This document shows positions 23,514 to 35,275 of a stretch of 64,000 bases of DNA, one piece after another (within the stretch, counting starts at the first letter, position 1; every line of letters starts with the position of its first letter). The notes under the pieces were generated by a model. The model did not search any database. It saw only the letters and a list, made by a program, of their open reading frames with translations, and had not been told where the DNA came from. The stretch covers positions 6,908,256-6,972,255 of the forward strand of contig CM036247.1 of NCBI GenBank assembly GCA_020698575.1, written 5' to 3'. Origin of the DNA: Bostrychus sinensis (Eukaryota > Chordata > Actinopteri > Gobiiformes > Eleotridae). The translations under genes were made by a program, and so were the position numbers.

Positions 23514-24154
23514 GACTATTAATAACGTTTGTTTATTTTACTTTCATTACTTTTAAAATTTCTGACCAACAGCGGAAACACAACACTATGTCACATCCTG
23601 TGTATAGTTAGCGAGTTGTAATGGACCAAAAGCTACACTTTTTGCGAAACGACTGCAATATCATCAGAATAATCGTAACATTTATGCAGGCAATGTAATG
23701 TAGGAGTATTTGTGGAGTAGGACGGGACACTATCATCAGAAACAGAAGTTTATAGAAGTTGATGAAGCTGGAAAACGAGACCTGAGCGCACCAGCTTTGA
23801 CGATCTTTCGGTAAGTTATGTTTTTGAGTCACTTTCTGATCTGCGTTTTAAGAAAAAAAAGCAAAAAATGTGTTGAGATGACACGCAAATTGGTTATTTA
23901 CATCCATTTTGATAAGACCAGGCTGACATTAAACATATTTTTGGGAACTACTTTGCAATTAACCTTGCATTCGGCTTTCCAGGTAAAATCCACACCAAAA
24001 ACCTTCACAGTGAATGTTCTTGTCTCTGTTGTGTAGTCTCTAGTTTCTCCCAGAAGGCTTGGCTTGTATCTCCTAACCCTTAGCTGTTTATTCTTAGAGC
24101 TTTACGTAATGCTACACAGTGGAGAGATGTGGATTTTAGGCCGATTTTGAGAAT

Positions 24155-24395
24155 GTTTTCATAAAATTTCCACTGCAAATTTACTTTGAGTGCACTCAAC
24201 TAACTGTCGGAAAAGTTTGGAAAGTTTTTGAGATCTTTGAGAGACAGGAACTTTGTAAACATTTTAGTTTGTTTGCTGGAGATGGGGATGAGTTTTGTCT
24301 GAGTGGCATCTGGGTTTGTGCACAAAATCCCTACACTACATCGAGCAAGTAAAAGTGAAGTTTTGCCAGTATTTAATTTCAGTCATGCATCTTTC
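24155..24395. repeat. Left arm of a ~230-bp inverted repeat
   Basis: The segment holding AACTAACTGTCGGAAAAGTT, TTTGTGCACAAAATCCCTAC and AGTAAAAGTGAAG is repeated in reverse complement at 25635-25868. The 1.2-kb loop contains family A and an L1-type remnant. Confidence 0.85.
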
Positions 24396-24485
24396 AAGGT
24401 CGCAGGAGGCTGGAGTCTATCCCAGCAACTATGGGCCTTAAACAGAGAGGGCATCCTTAGCCAGTTAGTTGTTTAAGTTGGGGGA

Positions 24486-24830
24486 CACACTGCACGTTTT
24501 TTGTTTTTCTTGATTTTACAGTGATTTACCGTTGCGTTGAGTCTGTACCACTCAGCTCTGGTTGCAGGGAGTCGTCAGCCCCAGAATTGGTTAGTGTGGA
24601 AGGTTTAAAGTCTCGGATCAGCATCAGAGACTCGACCAGACCTCAGTCTCAGTCAATCATCAACATCAACATGTTTGGATTAGAAAAGTCCTGACGTTCA
24701 TCACGTTACTCTGGCGTACGTGTAAAAAAAAAAAGAAAAGTTTGCCAAATTCAGCTGATAATGGACTTCTGCAGCAGTAATTAATAGACATCTAGGTCTC
24801 TAAATAGTCTTTTTAGAATACTTCAATTTA
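24486..24830. repeat. Dispersed repeat family A, copy 2
   Basis: Matches about 105-330 (GGGAGTCGTCAGCCC, CAGACCTCAGTC, A-run, CAGCTGAT). It ends where the L1-type remnant begins. Confidence 0.45.
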
Positions 24831-24834
24831 AATG

Positions 24835-25303
24835 GCTAATGTATATATACATTACACCACAGCAACTAAACAAATATAATAGGAACATACCAGATATGTG
24901 CATAAAATATGGATCTAGAGCTACATTAATACATTGCGTGTGGGAGTGTAACCAAATAAAAACATTACACAGTAGACAAGATCATTTCAAAATGGATAAA
25001 ACTGGATCCCAGATTATTTTTAATGGCTTTGTAACCAAAGCAGCATGATTTTAGTAAAACTGAATGTACATTTATAGATCTGAGCTTATTGACTGCCAAA
25101 AGATGTTTTGCATTGGCTTGGAAAAACATTAACAGACCTAGCGCCACCCAGTGGTTGAAGCAAATGTTGTCTAACCTTCCTTTGGAAAAAATAAAATACA
25201 CAGTATACACAAAGCAAAACAACATTTATTTGAAAAGATTTGTGGATTTAAATGAGTTTATTCAGGTTTTAGACCAAACAGATGACTCGACAGACTTCTG
25301 ATT
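24835..25303 (+). pseudogene. L1-clade LINE ORF2 C-terminal remnant
   Basis: Two plus-strand frames carry the end of an L1-type ORF2. The first (24839-25048) reads LNKYNRNIPDMCIKYGSRAT then LIHCVWEC, the Cys/His-containing segment after the RT domain. The second (to the stop at 25299-25301) reads AKRCFALAWKN, WLKQMLSNLPLEKIKYTVYT and YLKRFVDLNEFIQVLDQ. A frameshift between ~25030 and 25085 separates them. The endonuclease and RT domains are missing, so the copy is 5'-truncated and dead. Teleost L1/Tx1-group elements have this C-terminal arrangement; assignment is from motif recall. Confidence 0.75.
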
Positions 25304-25634
25304 TTGAGTACTCTGCAGTTCCATGTCTCTAGTCAACATCATGGACATTTAATCTAAAGATTACTGTAACACTGGATTATCTTTTGATGAGAGAAGCTGT
25401 GTTCATTGTATTTTGTTTTTGTTTTCTGTGTGCCTTGAACAAAAATACCATTTAATGCAGCCTTGCTTTGTAAAGGAAGTTAAATTACTACTGTTGTGAT
25501 CGCTGTATTACCATGGCCAAATCTTTAACACAATATTGTGGCAAAACAAACAAACAAACCAAAAAACAACAACAGTTATTAGACATGCTTTCATTTAGTC
25601 TTTTAATGTTTTTCAAAGTTGTAAAATGTGACCA

Positions 25635-25868
25635 ATGACTGAAATTACATATTGACAAACCTTCACTTTTACTTGGTTAATGTAGTGTAGGGATTTTGTG
25701 CACAAACCTAGATGAAGCCACTGAGACAAAACCGATCCCCATCTCCTGCAAATGAGCTCAAATGTTTACAAACTTTGCCGTCTCAAGTATCTCAAAAACT
25801 TTCCAAACTTTTCCGACAGTTAGTTGTGTGCACTCAAAATTCGCAGTGGAAATTTTATTCTGGAGGTA
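25635..25868. repeat. Right arm of the ~230-bp inverted repeat
   Basis: Reverse complement of 24155-24395 with scattered mismatches. Confidence 0.85.
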
Positions 25869-25869
25869 A

Positions 25870-26450
25870 CAAAGCTCAGTTTAAAAGCATAAAAAAACTA
25901 TAATATAACCCTTTTAACTTTTAAAACAACAGCCAACAATGGACCCTGGAAGGTCACCTCGCTGCAAACTCCTATCGACCAGTGTTGCATTTTCCTCGTC
26001 CTACACTTTTCCAAGTAGAAAGCCACACGGATCAACTGAGCAAGGACAGATATCCATTAACATATGTAAGACACTGACTCAGCCTTAGAAAAATACAAAA
26101 GCCTTTGACATTAGTTTCCAAGCATAGACACATGCAATCCTTTACTTTATTGTTTTTCCAATGAGGAATATGCAAGGAACTCCAGGGGAACAGAGGTGAA
26201 ATGTATTATCTGCAAAGGCACCGCGATTTCCATTGAGATTGGAGCAGGGACCGCTGATAAATCTCTCTCTAGTCTCCGTCCTTGGCCTGAAAGAAGAAGA
26301 CATTTTGGATTAAAAACGTGGCTGCCGTGTGCCAAGGTGATGAGTGCAAGGAGTCAGTAATTGGTGTTTGGACTGAGGAGAGTCTGGAGGAAGAGTAAAA
26401 CAAAGCAACATTTCATAACATTAAGCTGCGACTTCATGAGCCCTGTGTTA
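25870..26450. other. No gene recognised
   Basis: 26147-26335 is open on the minus strand but has no recognisable motif. Possibly unique host DNA. Confidence 0.35.
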
Positions 26451-26454
26451 CTGT

Positions 26455-26668
26455 GGGTTCTTTCTCGGGACTCCGGCGCCCTCCCATTGTCCAAAGACAT
26501 GCGTTGATAGTGAATGAATGTGAGAGTGAATGGTTGTCTGTGTGTGTCAGCCCTGCGACAACCTCGACCCTGTCCAAGGTGTACCCTGCCTAACGCCCAA
26601 AGCTACTGGGATAGGCTCCAGTCACCCGCGACCTTTAACGGGAAGAAGCGGAAGAAGATGAATGAATT
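26455..26668 (+). mobile_element. LINE 3' tail, 5'-truncated
   Basis: Contains the ordered teleost repeat phrases GTCCAAAGACATGCG, GTGAGAGTGAATGGTTGTCT, CAAGGTGTACCCTGCC and GGGATAGGCTCCAGTC, then AAGCGGAAGAAGATGAATGA. It ends in a GATGAATGAAT-type tail like the Rex3 copies. No coding sequence remains. Confidence 0.7.
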
Positions 26669-26816
26669 TGACCCATTCTGCAATGCCTCTGGAGTTAAAC
26701 CAGGCAGGAGCAGAGGGTGACCGCGGTGCAGCGCCCAGGAAGCCTTCTCCAGGTCTTGACCAGGATCCTGGTCAGGAGTACCACGCTGGAGGATTAGCCT
26801 GTGGTGTGTGTTTTAA

Positions 26817-27483
26817 GCCTGGGACACACCAACCCAACACCTGACTACTGTCAGCAGAGGCGACTGCTGTCTCCTCACGTCTCCCCTCGTCGCCACTGAA
26901 AGTCGCTGCAGACACCGGAGCGATTCAGACCCACGACCGAGCAGTGCGCATGTGCAAAATGTAATGACTATTTACAACAGCAGGCGGCGCTAGTCACTAT
27001 ACGCCACGGTTATTTAAACTCTAGTAAATAAAACTCTGCAACACACGTTTAACTCAAGTATTTATCAGTCAATAATAATTATAAACATTAGATTAAACTG
27101 GTCTGATGACAGTAATGAATAAAAGGGAGTGGATTATTGCAGCTATTCTTCAGAGGAGGATTATATATTTATCTGCACGAGGCTACAAGCTAAGGTAAGC
27201 TAACTGCAGCACATTAGCGTCACAGATGTGGAAACATAATGAAGTTGTAGAACAGAAAGTTCCTTATATTTTGATAAACTCGAGCTGTTTGACAAATTGT
27301 GAACGGGACACAGCCAATCAGAGCTCGTTGACCACGACGGCCTGACGCTGATTGGACAATGTTCAATCAGCCAGAACTATGCCCAACTGTGTCCCGCTAC
27401 GTCCGATGGTGCAGAACTCACCAAACAGACTCACGTCGCCGACCGCGTCAAACGGTCAATGATCGCCCCGCTGTGTCCCAGCC
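26817..27483. mobile_element. TTAA-flanked TIR element (GCCTGGGACAC)
   Basis: GCCTGGGACACACC at the left and GCTGTGTCCCAGCC at the right are inverted ends. TTAA sits directly outside both (26813-26816 and 27484-27487). TTAA targets are typical of piggyBac, but the terminal bases are not the canonical CCC, so the superfamily is tentative. Non-coding. Confidence 0.65.
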
Positions 27484-27653
27484 TTAAGTCTGCTGTCTGA
27501 CATCTACATAAGAAATTTTCTCAAGATTTGTATTTAGAAGAAAATAATGACAAAATAGATAATGTTGATAATTTTTACTTTCAACCCTGAAAAATTGTTT
27601 TCTGGAGCTGTCTCAGGTAAACAAAGATCTAATTTGTTCCTATTCAGGACATA

Positions 27654-28199
27654 CACTATATTTCCAAAAGTATTAGCTCACCTTCCTTTGCACTGATATG
27701 AACTTAAGTGACATCCCCTTCCTAATCCATAAGGTTTAACATGACGTTGACCCACCCTTTGCATCTATAACTGCTTCTTCTGGGAAGGCTTTCCACAAAT
27801 TTTAGGAGTGTTTATAGAAATTTTTGACCATTCTTCCAGAAGCGCATATGTGAAGTCAGACGCTGATGTTGGACGAAGGCCTGGCTCACAGTCTTCGCTC
27901 TAATTCATCCCAGAGGTGTTCTGTCAGGTTGAGGTCAGGACTCTGTGCAGGTTCAGTCCAGTTCTTCCACACCAAACTCACTCATCCATGTCTTTATGGA
28001 CCATGCTTTGTTGGAACAGGAAGTGGCCATCCCCAAACTGTTCCCACAAAGTTGGGAGCATGGAATTGTCCAAAATCTCTTGTTCTGCTGAAGCATTCAG
28101 AGTTCCTTTCACTGGAACTAAGCTCCTGAAAACAACCCCACACCATAATCCACATTCAGTTAATTGGGTTGTTGCGTGAATACTTTTGGAAATATAGTG
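27654..28199 (-). mobile_element. Tc1-like transposon, internally deleted
   Basis: The ends CACTATATTTCCAAAAGTAT and TACTTTTGGAAATATAGTG are inverted repeats with TA on both sides (27652-27653, 28200-28201). The length is 546 bp against about 1.2-1.6 kb for complete elements. The minus-strand interior retains the C-terminal half of the transposase. Confidence 0.88.
27755..28180 (-). pseudogene. Tc1-like transposase C-terminal remnant
   Basis: Minus-strand frames recognisably keep CGLWCGVVFRSLVPVKGTLN followed by LPTLWEQFGDGHFLFQ. After a frameshift come FGVEELD and, near the element's left end, ESLPRRSSYRCKG, the usual C-terminal signature of this Tc1 group. Several frameshifts and stops interrupt it. 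The N-terminal DNA-binding domain and the first catalytic Asp are missing, so it cannot transpose itself. Confidence 0.8.
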
Positions 28200-28429
28200 T
28201 AACAGCAGACCATGAAGAGACAAAGCAAACAACAAAGTTTAAAAAAAAAAACTGTAGTGTGACGACTAGCCCCGGTCTCCCCTCCTCCTGAAAAGTTTCG
28301 AAGGCGTTAACAAACACCAGGGGGAGCTGCAGGACGCTTTGTTCACTCTTCAACAACTTCTTCAGTCATCACACACATCGTAGTTCATTACTTTATCACT
28401 GTCTCCTTTGAGAGAAAAAGTAAAAAACG

Positions 28430-28800
28430 CTGATGATTGTGTGAGTTTTGTCCATCTCAGGAGTTTTTGCGATCGTTTACCATGTGAAGTGATTACGCAG
28501 CGGCCGGGCCTTTTGTTATCTTGGCCGGGCAGTCAGTTGTAAATAGCTGTGAAGTTATCTGGCCGGCACAGTCACTCGAAGAGGAGTAATTGGATAATTA
28601 ATTTAGTCCGGGACAGGTCAAACGGATTTTCGTCTTCTTTTTCCGCGGCTCACAAGGTCTCGCGGACAGATGATTGATGTGTGCCACCACTGGATAATTA
28701 AAGGCCCTAATCCCACTCTCAAAATGACTCATGCATAATGATAATAATAAGCACATGCAGGAGGTGACCAGGGTTAGCGCTAACGATATACGGCTGCCCA
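28430..28800. other. Candidate conserved non-coding element
   Basis: Unlike its surroundings, this stretch is not repetitive here. It is dense in homeodomain- and AP-1/POU-like words: TAATTGGATAATTAATTT at about 28588-28605, GGATAATTAAAGG at about 28692, and ATGACTCATGCATAATGATA at about 28723. This composition resembles vertebrate developmental enhancers. No comparison with other genomes was possible, so this is inference. Confidence 0.35.
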
Positions 28801-29034
28801 CACAACACCGGTAATTAAACCAAAAGCTAATCAGTTCTGCAGCTTGTTACAGTCGTTGTGCTGCTCAGGCCTATAGTCCATATTAGCAGGTATTTACCCA
28901 ATGTTTTTAATTATCAACAGTAGAACAATCAGTTGGAGAAAAACAGAAGACTTGACTTCTGCTAACAACATAATACCGGAAATTAAACTTAGTAACTTTC
29001 TTTTTAACCTTAAATAAACAGTTTCTTTGTCTGT

Positions 29035-29340
29035 GTGATGGTTCGATGAGTTGTTGTGGGGTGAATAAAGTGTCTCTGGGCCAAAAACATTTGCAAGAAT
29101 GAGCACCGCCAACCCAAGTCTCATGAGGAAGCAGCACATCACGGTTAGACCCAAACAACAAGCTAACGTTGGCTTTATTTCCTCGATTTCCGTTGTGCCA
29201 GAGCGGCCAAATGGCAGAGAAAAACTTTGTGCAGATGTAAAAAGTCAAGCGAAGGGTTAACTGGATTAGGCGGAGCTCGAGAGAGAAAAATGAGCCACAA
29301 ACAGCGAAGAAATGAGAAAAGCTACGTTCAGCTTTAAGCC
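29035..29340. repeat. Dispersed repeat family B, copy 2
   Basis: Closest to 41160-41560: GATGGTT...GAGTTGTTG, GAATAAAGTGTC, AAACAACAAGCTA, GGCTTTATTTC and AGAGCGGCCAAATGG occur in the same order. Also related to 2690-2960. Confidence 0.65.
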
Positions 29341-29344
29341 AAAG

Positions 29345-30048
29345 GTAACTTGTTTGCAGCCTGCTACAATAACTTTGCCCTATAGTCCATATTCAAAGTT
29401 AGCCAATTAAAAAATAGACTTCAGCTTTCTAACAATTCACTGCCACAAAATCCTAATACATCCTGTCCATGGGATTAAACCAAAGCTTACCTTAAAGCTT
29501 TAGACCAATGTGAACCAGCAATAATCTCCGCTTCATTAAACATCTTGCAATGGCAATATTTATTATGCACATATCACTTAGACTCTTTTCTCTAATTATG
29601 TTTCCCCGTGTATCTAGCTCTACAGTGTTTCTTACCTCTCAGGCAGCTAAAGGGAGCGTCCCTTATTTGAATGTGCCAGCTTTTAACATAACACCTGAAG
29701 GTCCCCTATTCTGCTAAACCATTTTTTTAAAATTTGTTTTTAGCTTTTAACCATGATATAATGTAGTGTTTTGTTCTGAGGCTGTCCCTTTTCAAGATCT
29801 CGATTCACTCTGATAATTTCAGCACTTAGATTGCCGTCGCTACAATGCAGTCAGCTCCTTTATCCATCTGTTAGCGTCATGTTGCTAATAGCAGTGCTAA
29901 ATATACATTTTATGCTTTGTTTATTCCCCAGCGTTGTTAGCAGGGGGCGACACAGTTAAGTTATAAACCGTGAAATACTAATGCAAAGGTGTCTAAAACT
30001 ATTTCAGAAAACCTAAGAAAAGCATTTTATAGCCCTTTTAACTCATAA
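29345..30048. other. No gene recognised
   Basis: 29694-29790 resembles the GGTCCCCTATTCTGCTAAA dispersed repeat seen also near 39970 and 60550. The remainder is unassigned. Confidence 0.4.
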
Positions 30049-30483
30049 TAGGGCTGCACAATATATTGCAAAATTATCGTTATCGCAATATCTGTATCGC
30101 AATAATCTAAATATATCGCAATAATGCTGTGGTCTTCCATCTGACAGAGATTTACACTGAAGAATCATTTTCCACCAGAGCCTTAAAAGAACATGTGTTG
30201 TGACTAAATAAAAATGTTTAAAAAGTCCAGTTTTAGTGGTAATTTAATTAATTTAGTCACAGCTTAGCCTTGTTTAATTCCTGGTTTAGTCTGTGTTAAG
30301 TTTTGATTTTGTCGCTGTTTTGACTTGTAAATACAGGAACTTAAATTTTTCTGAAATGTAGTGAATTTAACTTACTCTGTACAAAAAGTAGGCTCTATTT
30401 TCAAATATCGCAATAATATCGTTATCGCAATTTTCAGCATAGTTATCGAATATCGCATGTTTTCTCCATACCGTGCAGCCCTA
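30049..30483. mobile_element. MITE, TAGGGCTGCACAATAT ends
   Basis: TAGGGCTGCACAATATATTG at the left and CCGTGCAGCCCTA at the right are inverted ends, and ATATCGCAATAA motifs lie subterminally on both sides. The type of terminus suggests hAT, but no 8-bp TSD is evident. Related ends occur at 33245 and 36450. Confidence 0.7.
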
Positions 30484-31273
30484 ATAACAGCTATGATGTC
30501 TTAGGGGCTGTTTATTTTTTCCATAAACGATAAAAATTTAAGTGTCTGTACATCATATATTTTTGCGTTCATTAGCAGTGTACTAGTTTCTTGTATCTCA
30601 ACCTTTTGCCCGAGTACGTCTGCTTATAATTGCCACTCATAATGACCAACATCTCTTGAACAGTTGCTTTTTTAATCAGGCAGCATCCATCTCGTCTGAG
30701 GGCCTTAGCATGATGAGATGAGGTATTCTCTTTAAAAGCCAGTTTGACCTTTGACCTCCCCTCGACCTCCTGTCATGCGTTCGTTATTACCGCCTCATTT
30801 ATGACCACTTTAGACCAGGACTAAACACCTCTTTGTCGTTTCTTACATCGTTCTGTTTTCCATCTAAATGTGGTCCTAATGGCTCTTGGACCAGACAGGG
30901 TCACGCCTCCTGACTCCGCAGCTCAGTCAGCGTTCATTAATATTTACACCTCTGCCTCCAAAACTCTTCACAAGATACCGTCGTAACACAAGAGCATCAA
31001 GAGAAAGTGTTCATTTATCTTCCATTACTATCACTACTAATATTTTACAGAATATGTTGTCATCATGGCCAGACAACTGGCTCGGAGCACCTCCAAAACC
31101 TCTGGGGTTAATAATACAACGACATTTATAGCTAGTTACTTTTTGATAATGCTAAACATAAAAATAAATTGACAACAAAAATAACAATAAATATATATAA
31201 AAAATAAAAATATAACAGTACAACACAATAAAGAATGAAAATATAACAGTACAACAAAATAATGAATCAAAAT
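30484..31273. other. Mixed unique sequence and ATAACAGTACAACA repeats
   Basis: 30680-31130 looks single-copy and has no gene motifs. 31190-31270 has short tandem units around TATAACAGTACAACA; related units resume at 32564-32640 on the far side of the hAT element. Confidence 0.4.
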
Positions 31274-32563
31274 TAGGGCCGGGAATCAATAAAAAAAAAA
31301 TTAACTAATTAATTGCAAATCTGAAAATGTTTTATTGCGATTAATTTTTTTTGCGATTAATTAATAACTACCAGTTATTAATCACGATTAATCGTATTAT
31401 GAATTCATGTACAAAAACAAAATTGTAAATTTATAACATTTATTTTGAATTAACCTTCACATACTTTACTGTAAACTTGTGCAATGCAAACAAAACTTGC
31501 AAAGAAAATAAAGTAATAGTCTCTTTGAGACCTGTAACTCAGACAAAGTTTGCCTAAATAAGGTACAACCAACAAATACACAAAACTTACCTAAAAAAAC
31601 ATGTGTAATCTCTTTTAGAACTTTAACAAAAATAAGTTTAATTCTTCAATTAATAACAATTGTTGTGGTTCACAACAGTGTAAATACTATGAACTGTGTT
31701 ACTCCAGTGGTAATTGAACTCATCCTTGCATAGACTGCACATAACTTTTGTTTTGTCTATATTGCTGTCTGGTGACGATTTGAAGCACAATTGTCCATTT
31801 AGCAATGTGTCTTTTTGGTCACTCATGTTGCTTTAGCTCGTTCACTTGTTGCATTAGGCTCGTTCCAGATGAACTGAGCCTCGCCTGGATTGTGAACGAG
31901 AGTGCACGGCTGCAATGAGAGGAGGGGAAATATGTCTGTACTAAAGTCGGACAGTTTGTGGCTCAGGTCACGCACCATCACGCCCCAAATCCACTTCTGG
32001 CGTGTGTTGGTTTATCCAGGTCAAAACTGTAACTTTAGTCTGTATTTTTTTTTTAAAAAGAGGCAGGGGAGAAGGAGAGGAGGGCAGTGAAGTGTCGTGC
32101 GTTACGTTTCTGATCAGCACTAAACTCAGATCCAATCACCTGTCCGTTCACCGCTGACAGGTGTGTGTTTTCCCATCATGCACTGAGCTGTGCAGCCTCT
32201 GCAGTTGTTCCTGATGAACTGCGGCGGCTCAGGCGCTGGTCTCGTTTGGATCTCACGGTGACTGTCGCACTTGTGGCATCAGAGCAAGTTGGGAACAAGT
32301 CGGACACAAATCTAACCTGAGCACTGCGCACAGACCGACACTGATCCAAACTGCGCAGGTCTGGCTCATCTCTAACGCGCCTGATGGATGGAAACGGAAA
32401 TGTGTCGTCTTCTACGCTCGCGACCCGTGGCGCGTTGCTGCCTCTGTCAGTGTCAACGTAATATTTTTGTTGTGATCAAATTAATCGATGCGTCAATTGA
32501 AATTAACGTGATTAAATAAAAAAATTAATGCACTGCGTTAACGCGATAATTTTCCCAGCCCTA
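31274..32563. mobile_element. hAT-like element, 1.29 kb
   Basis: TAGGGCCGGGAATCAATAA and TAATTTTCCCAGCCCTA are inverted ends, with GCGATTAATT/AATTAATCG motifs inside both. The 8-bp flanks ATCAAAAT (31266-31273) and ATAAAAAT (32564-32571) agree at 7 of 8. The flanking DNA is itself short-tandem, so this TSD is weaker evidence than others. The interior is G+C-richer and has no transposase frame. Confidence 0.72.
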
Positions 32564-33244
32564 ATAAAAATATAACAGAGCGACAAAATAATGAATCAAA
32601 CTATAACAGAGCGACAAAATAATTAATCAAAATATTATAAAACAATAACTGTTTTGTGTTCAATATAAAATAAAAAAGTAACATTTACTACAACAAAAAT
32701 CAATCAAAAATAATCATCATTTGAAAAATTCCATCTTGATACCAGCTTTAAAACCAAAATATGTCACAAATATAATAGGACTATAATAATAATTTTAGCA
32801 GTTTCACCTCCTTTTTGAGACGCTGTACCCCTGGTTGGGAACCACTGCCTTACCTCCCAGAATTGTTGACTCTAAGTTGCCCCCTAGTGAATGAATGTGA
32901 GAGTGAATGGCTGTGTAAGTGAATAATTTAGCTCACGGTTTCGACGCACAAACTTTGCAGTGATGAGACTGACTGTGGCGTCTCAGTGGACCACACAGGA
33001 AGGCCTGGGGTGAAAAACAGCCCGATTAAAGCCATTATTCTGATTATCCTGATGAGCTGTGAACGCATCCTGCAGAGAGAAGCTCTAATCACAACATCCA
33101 GCCATGACTGACATCTTCACTCCGACATCTGAGGCTGTCAATGAGTTTATGATCACAACACAACAATCTATAATCCATGCAACTCTATTAAACCGTTTTT
33201 GCTCTGCCTTTAATGACAGACTGCACAAAAGCGGGAGTTAAAAC
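32564..33244. other. Partial hAT-like end and unassigned DNA
   Basis: 32780-32847 ends in ACCCCTGGTTGGGAACCACTG, the right end of the family at 11953 and 38511, without the left half. 32950-33240 looks single-copy. Confidence 0.4.
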
Positions 33245-33400
33245 TAGGGCTGCACAATATATCGCAGAATTATTGTTATCGCAATATCAGCAAACACAAT
33301 ATCCGTATCGCAAGAATCTAAATATATCGCAATAACGCTGTGGTCTTCCATCTGACAGAGATTTACACTGAAGAATCATTTTCCACCAGAATCTTCCTCT
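33245..33400. mobile_element. MITE end (TAGGGCTGCACAATAT), left arm
   Basis: Begins CTAGGGCTGCACAATATATC and matches the left ~150 bp of the copy at 30049 closely, including GACAGAGATTTACACTGAAG and CATTTTCCACCAGA. It continues directly into the 141-bp array. Confidence 0.8.
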
Positions 33401-35275
33401 CTTTTATTTTTCTAGTGGACAAAAACAATTTTGATATTGCTACTTTTTAAAATAGACATTTATTTTAATTTTTCAAATATTTTTTAAACTTAAGAGATGG
33501 GTTTATTTTTATGGCAATATTTAAAAAAAAATCCACAACTGATTTTACTTTTCTAGTGGACAAAAACAATTTTGATTATGCTACTTTTTAAAATAGACAT
33601 TTATTTTAATTTTTCAAATATTTTTTAAACTTAAGAGATGAGTTTATTTTTATGGCAATATTTAAAAAAAAAATCTACAACTGATTTTATTTTTCTAGTG
33701 GACAAAAACAATTTTGATTATGCTACTTTTTAAAATAGACATTTATTTTAATTTTTCAAATATTTTTTAAACTTAAGAGATGGGTTTATTTTTATGGCAA
33801 TATTTAAAAAAAAATCTACAACTGATTTTATTTTTCTAGTGGACAAAAACAATTTTGATTATGCTACTTTTTAAAATAGACATTTATTTTAATTTTTCAA
33901 ATATTTTTTAAACTTAAGAGATGGGTTTATTTTTATGGCAATATTTTAAAAAAAAATCTACAACTGATTTTATTTTTCTAGTGGACAAAAACAATTTTGA
34001 TTATGCTACTTTTTAAAATAGACATTTATTTTAATTTTTCAAATATTTTTTAAACTTAAGAGATGGGTTTATTTTTATGGCAATATTTAAAAAAAATCTA
34101 CAACTGATTTTATTTTTCTAGTGGACAAAAACAATTTTGATTATGCTACTTTTTAAAATAGACATTTATTTTAATTTTTCAAATATTTTTTAAACTTAAG
34201 AGATGGGTTTATTTTTATGGCAATATTTTAAAAAAGAAATCTACAACTGATTTTATTTTTCTAGTGGACAAAAACAATTTTGATTATGCTACTTTTAAAA
34301 TAGACATTTATTTTAATTTTTCAAATATTTTTTAAACTTAAGAGATGGGTTTATTTTTATGGCAATATTTAAAAAAAAAATCTACAACTGATTTTATTTT
34401 TCTAGTGGACAAAAACAATTTTGATTATGCTACTTTTTAAAATAGACATTTATTTTAATTTTTCAAATATTTTTTAAACTTAAGAGATGGGTTTATTTTT
34501 ATGGCAATATTTAAAAAAATCTACAACTGATTTTATTTTTCTAGTGGACAAAAACAATTTTGATTATGCTACTTTTTAAAATAGACATTTATTTTAATTT
34601 TTCAAATATTTTTTAAACTTAAGAGATGGGTTTATTTTTATGGCAATATTTAAAAAAAAAAAAATCTACAACTGATTTTATTTTTCTAGTGGACAAAAAC
34701 AATTTTGATATTGCTACTTTTTAAAATAGACATTTATTTTAATTTTCAAATATTTTTTAAACTTAAGAGATGGGTTTATTTTTATGGCAATATTTTTAAA
34801 AAATCTACAACTGATTTTATTTTTCTAGTGGACAAAAACAATTTTGATTATGCTACTTTTTAAAATAGACATTTATTTTAATTTTTCAAATATTTTTTAA
34901 ACTTAAGAGATGGGTTTATTTTTATGGCAATATTTAAAAAAAAAAAAAATCTACAACTGATTTTATTTTTCTAGTGGACAAAAACAATTTTGATATTGCT
35001 ACTTTTTAAAATAGACATTTATTTTAATTTTCAAATATTTTTTAAACTTAAGAGATGGGTTTATTTTTATGGCAATATTTTTAAAAAATCTACAACTGAT
35101 TTTATTTTTCTAGTGGACAAAAACAATTTTGATATTGCTACTTTTTAAAATAGACATTTATTTTAATTTTTCAAATATTTTTTAAACTTAAGAGATGGGT
35201 TTATTTTTATGGCAATATTTAAAAAAATCTACAACTGATTTTATTTTTCTAGTGGACAAAAACAATTTTCAAGTA
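33401..35275. repeat. 141-bp tandem array, 13 full units
   Basis: The word CTAGTGGACAAAAACAATTT recurs at 33412, 33553, 33695, 33836, 33978, 34118, 34261, 34402, 34541, 34686, 34825, 34971, 35110 and 35249. Spacing is 139-146 bp. Most length variation is in one A-run after GGCAATATTT. Units are otherwise nearly identical and very A+T-rich, which points to recent expansion or ongoing homogenisation. Minor variants (GATATTGC against GATTATGC) alternate along the array. Confidence 0.95.

Noticed and set aside
30049..30483. 8-bp TSD around the TAGGGCTGCAC MITE
   Set aside because: Flanking ACTCATAA and ATAACAGC do not match, so no TSD is claimed.
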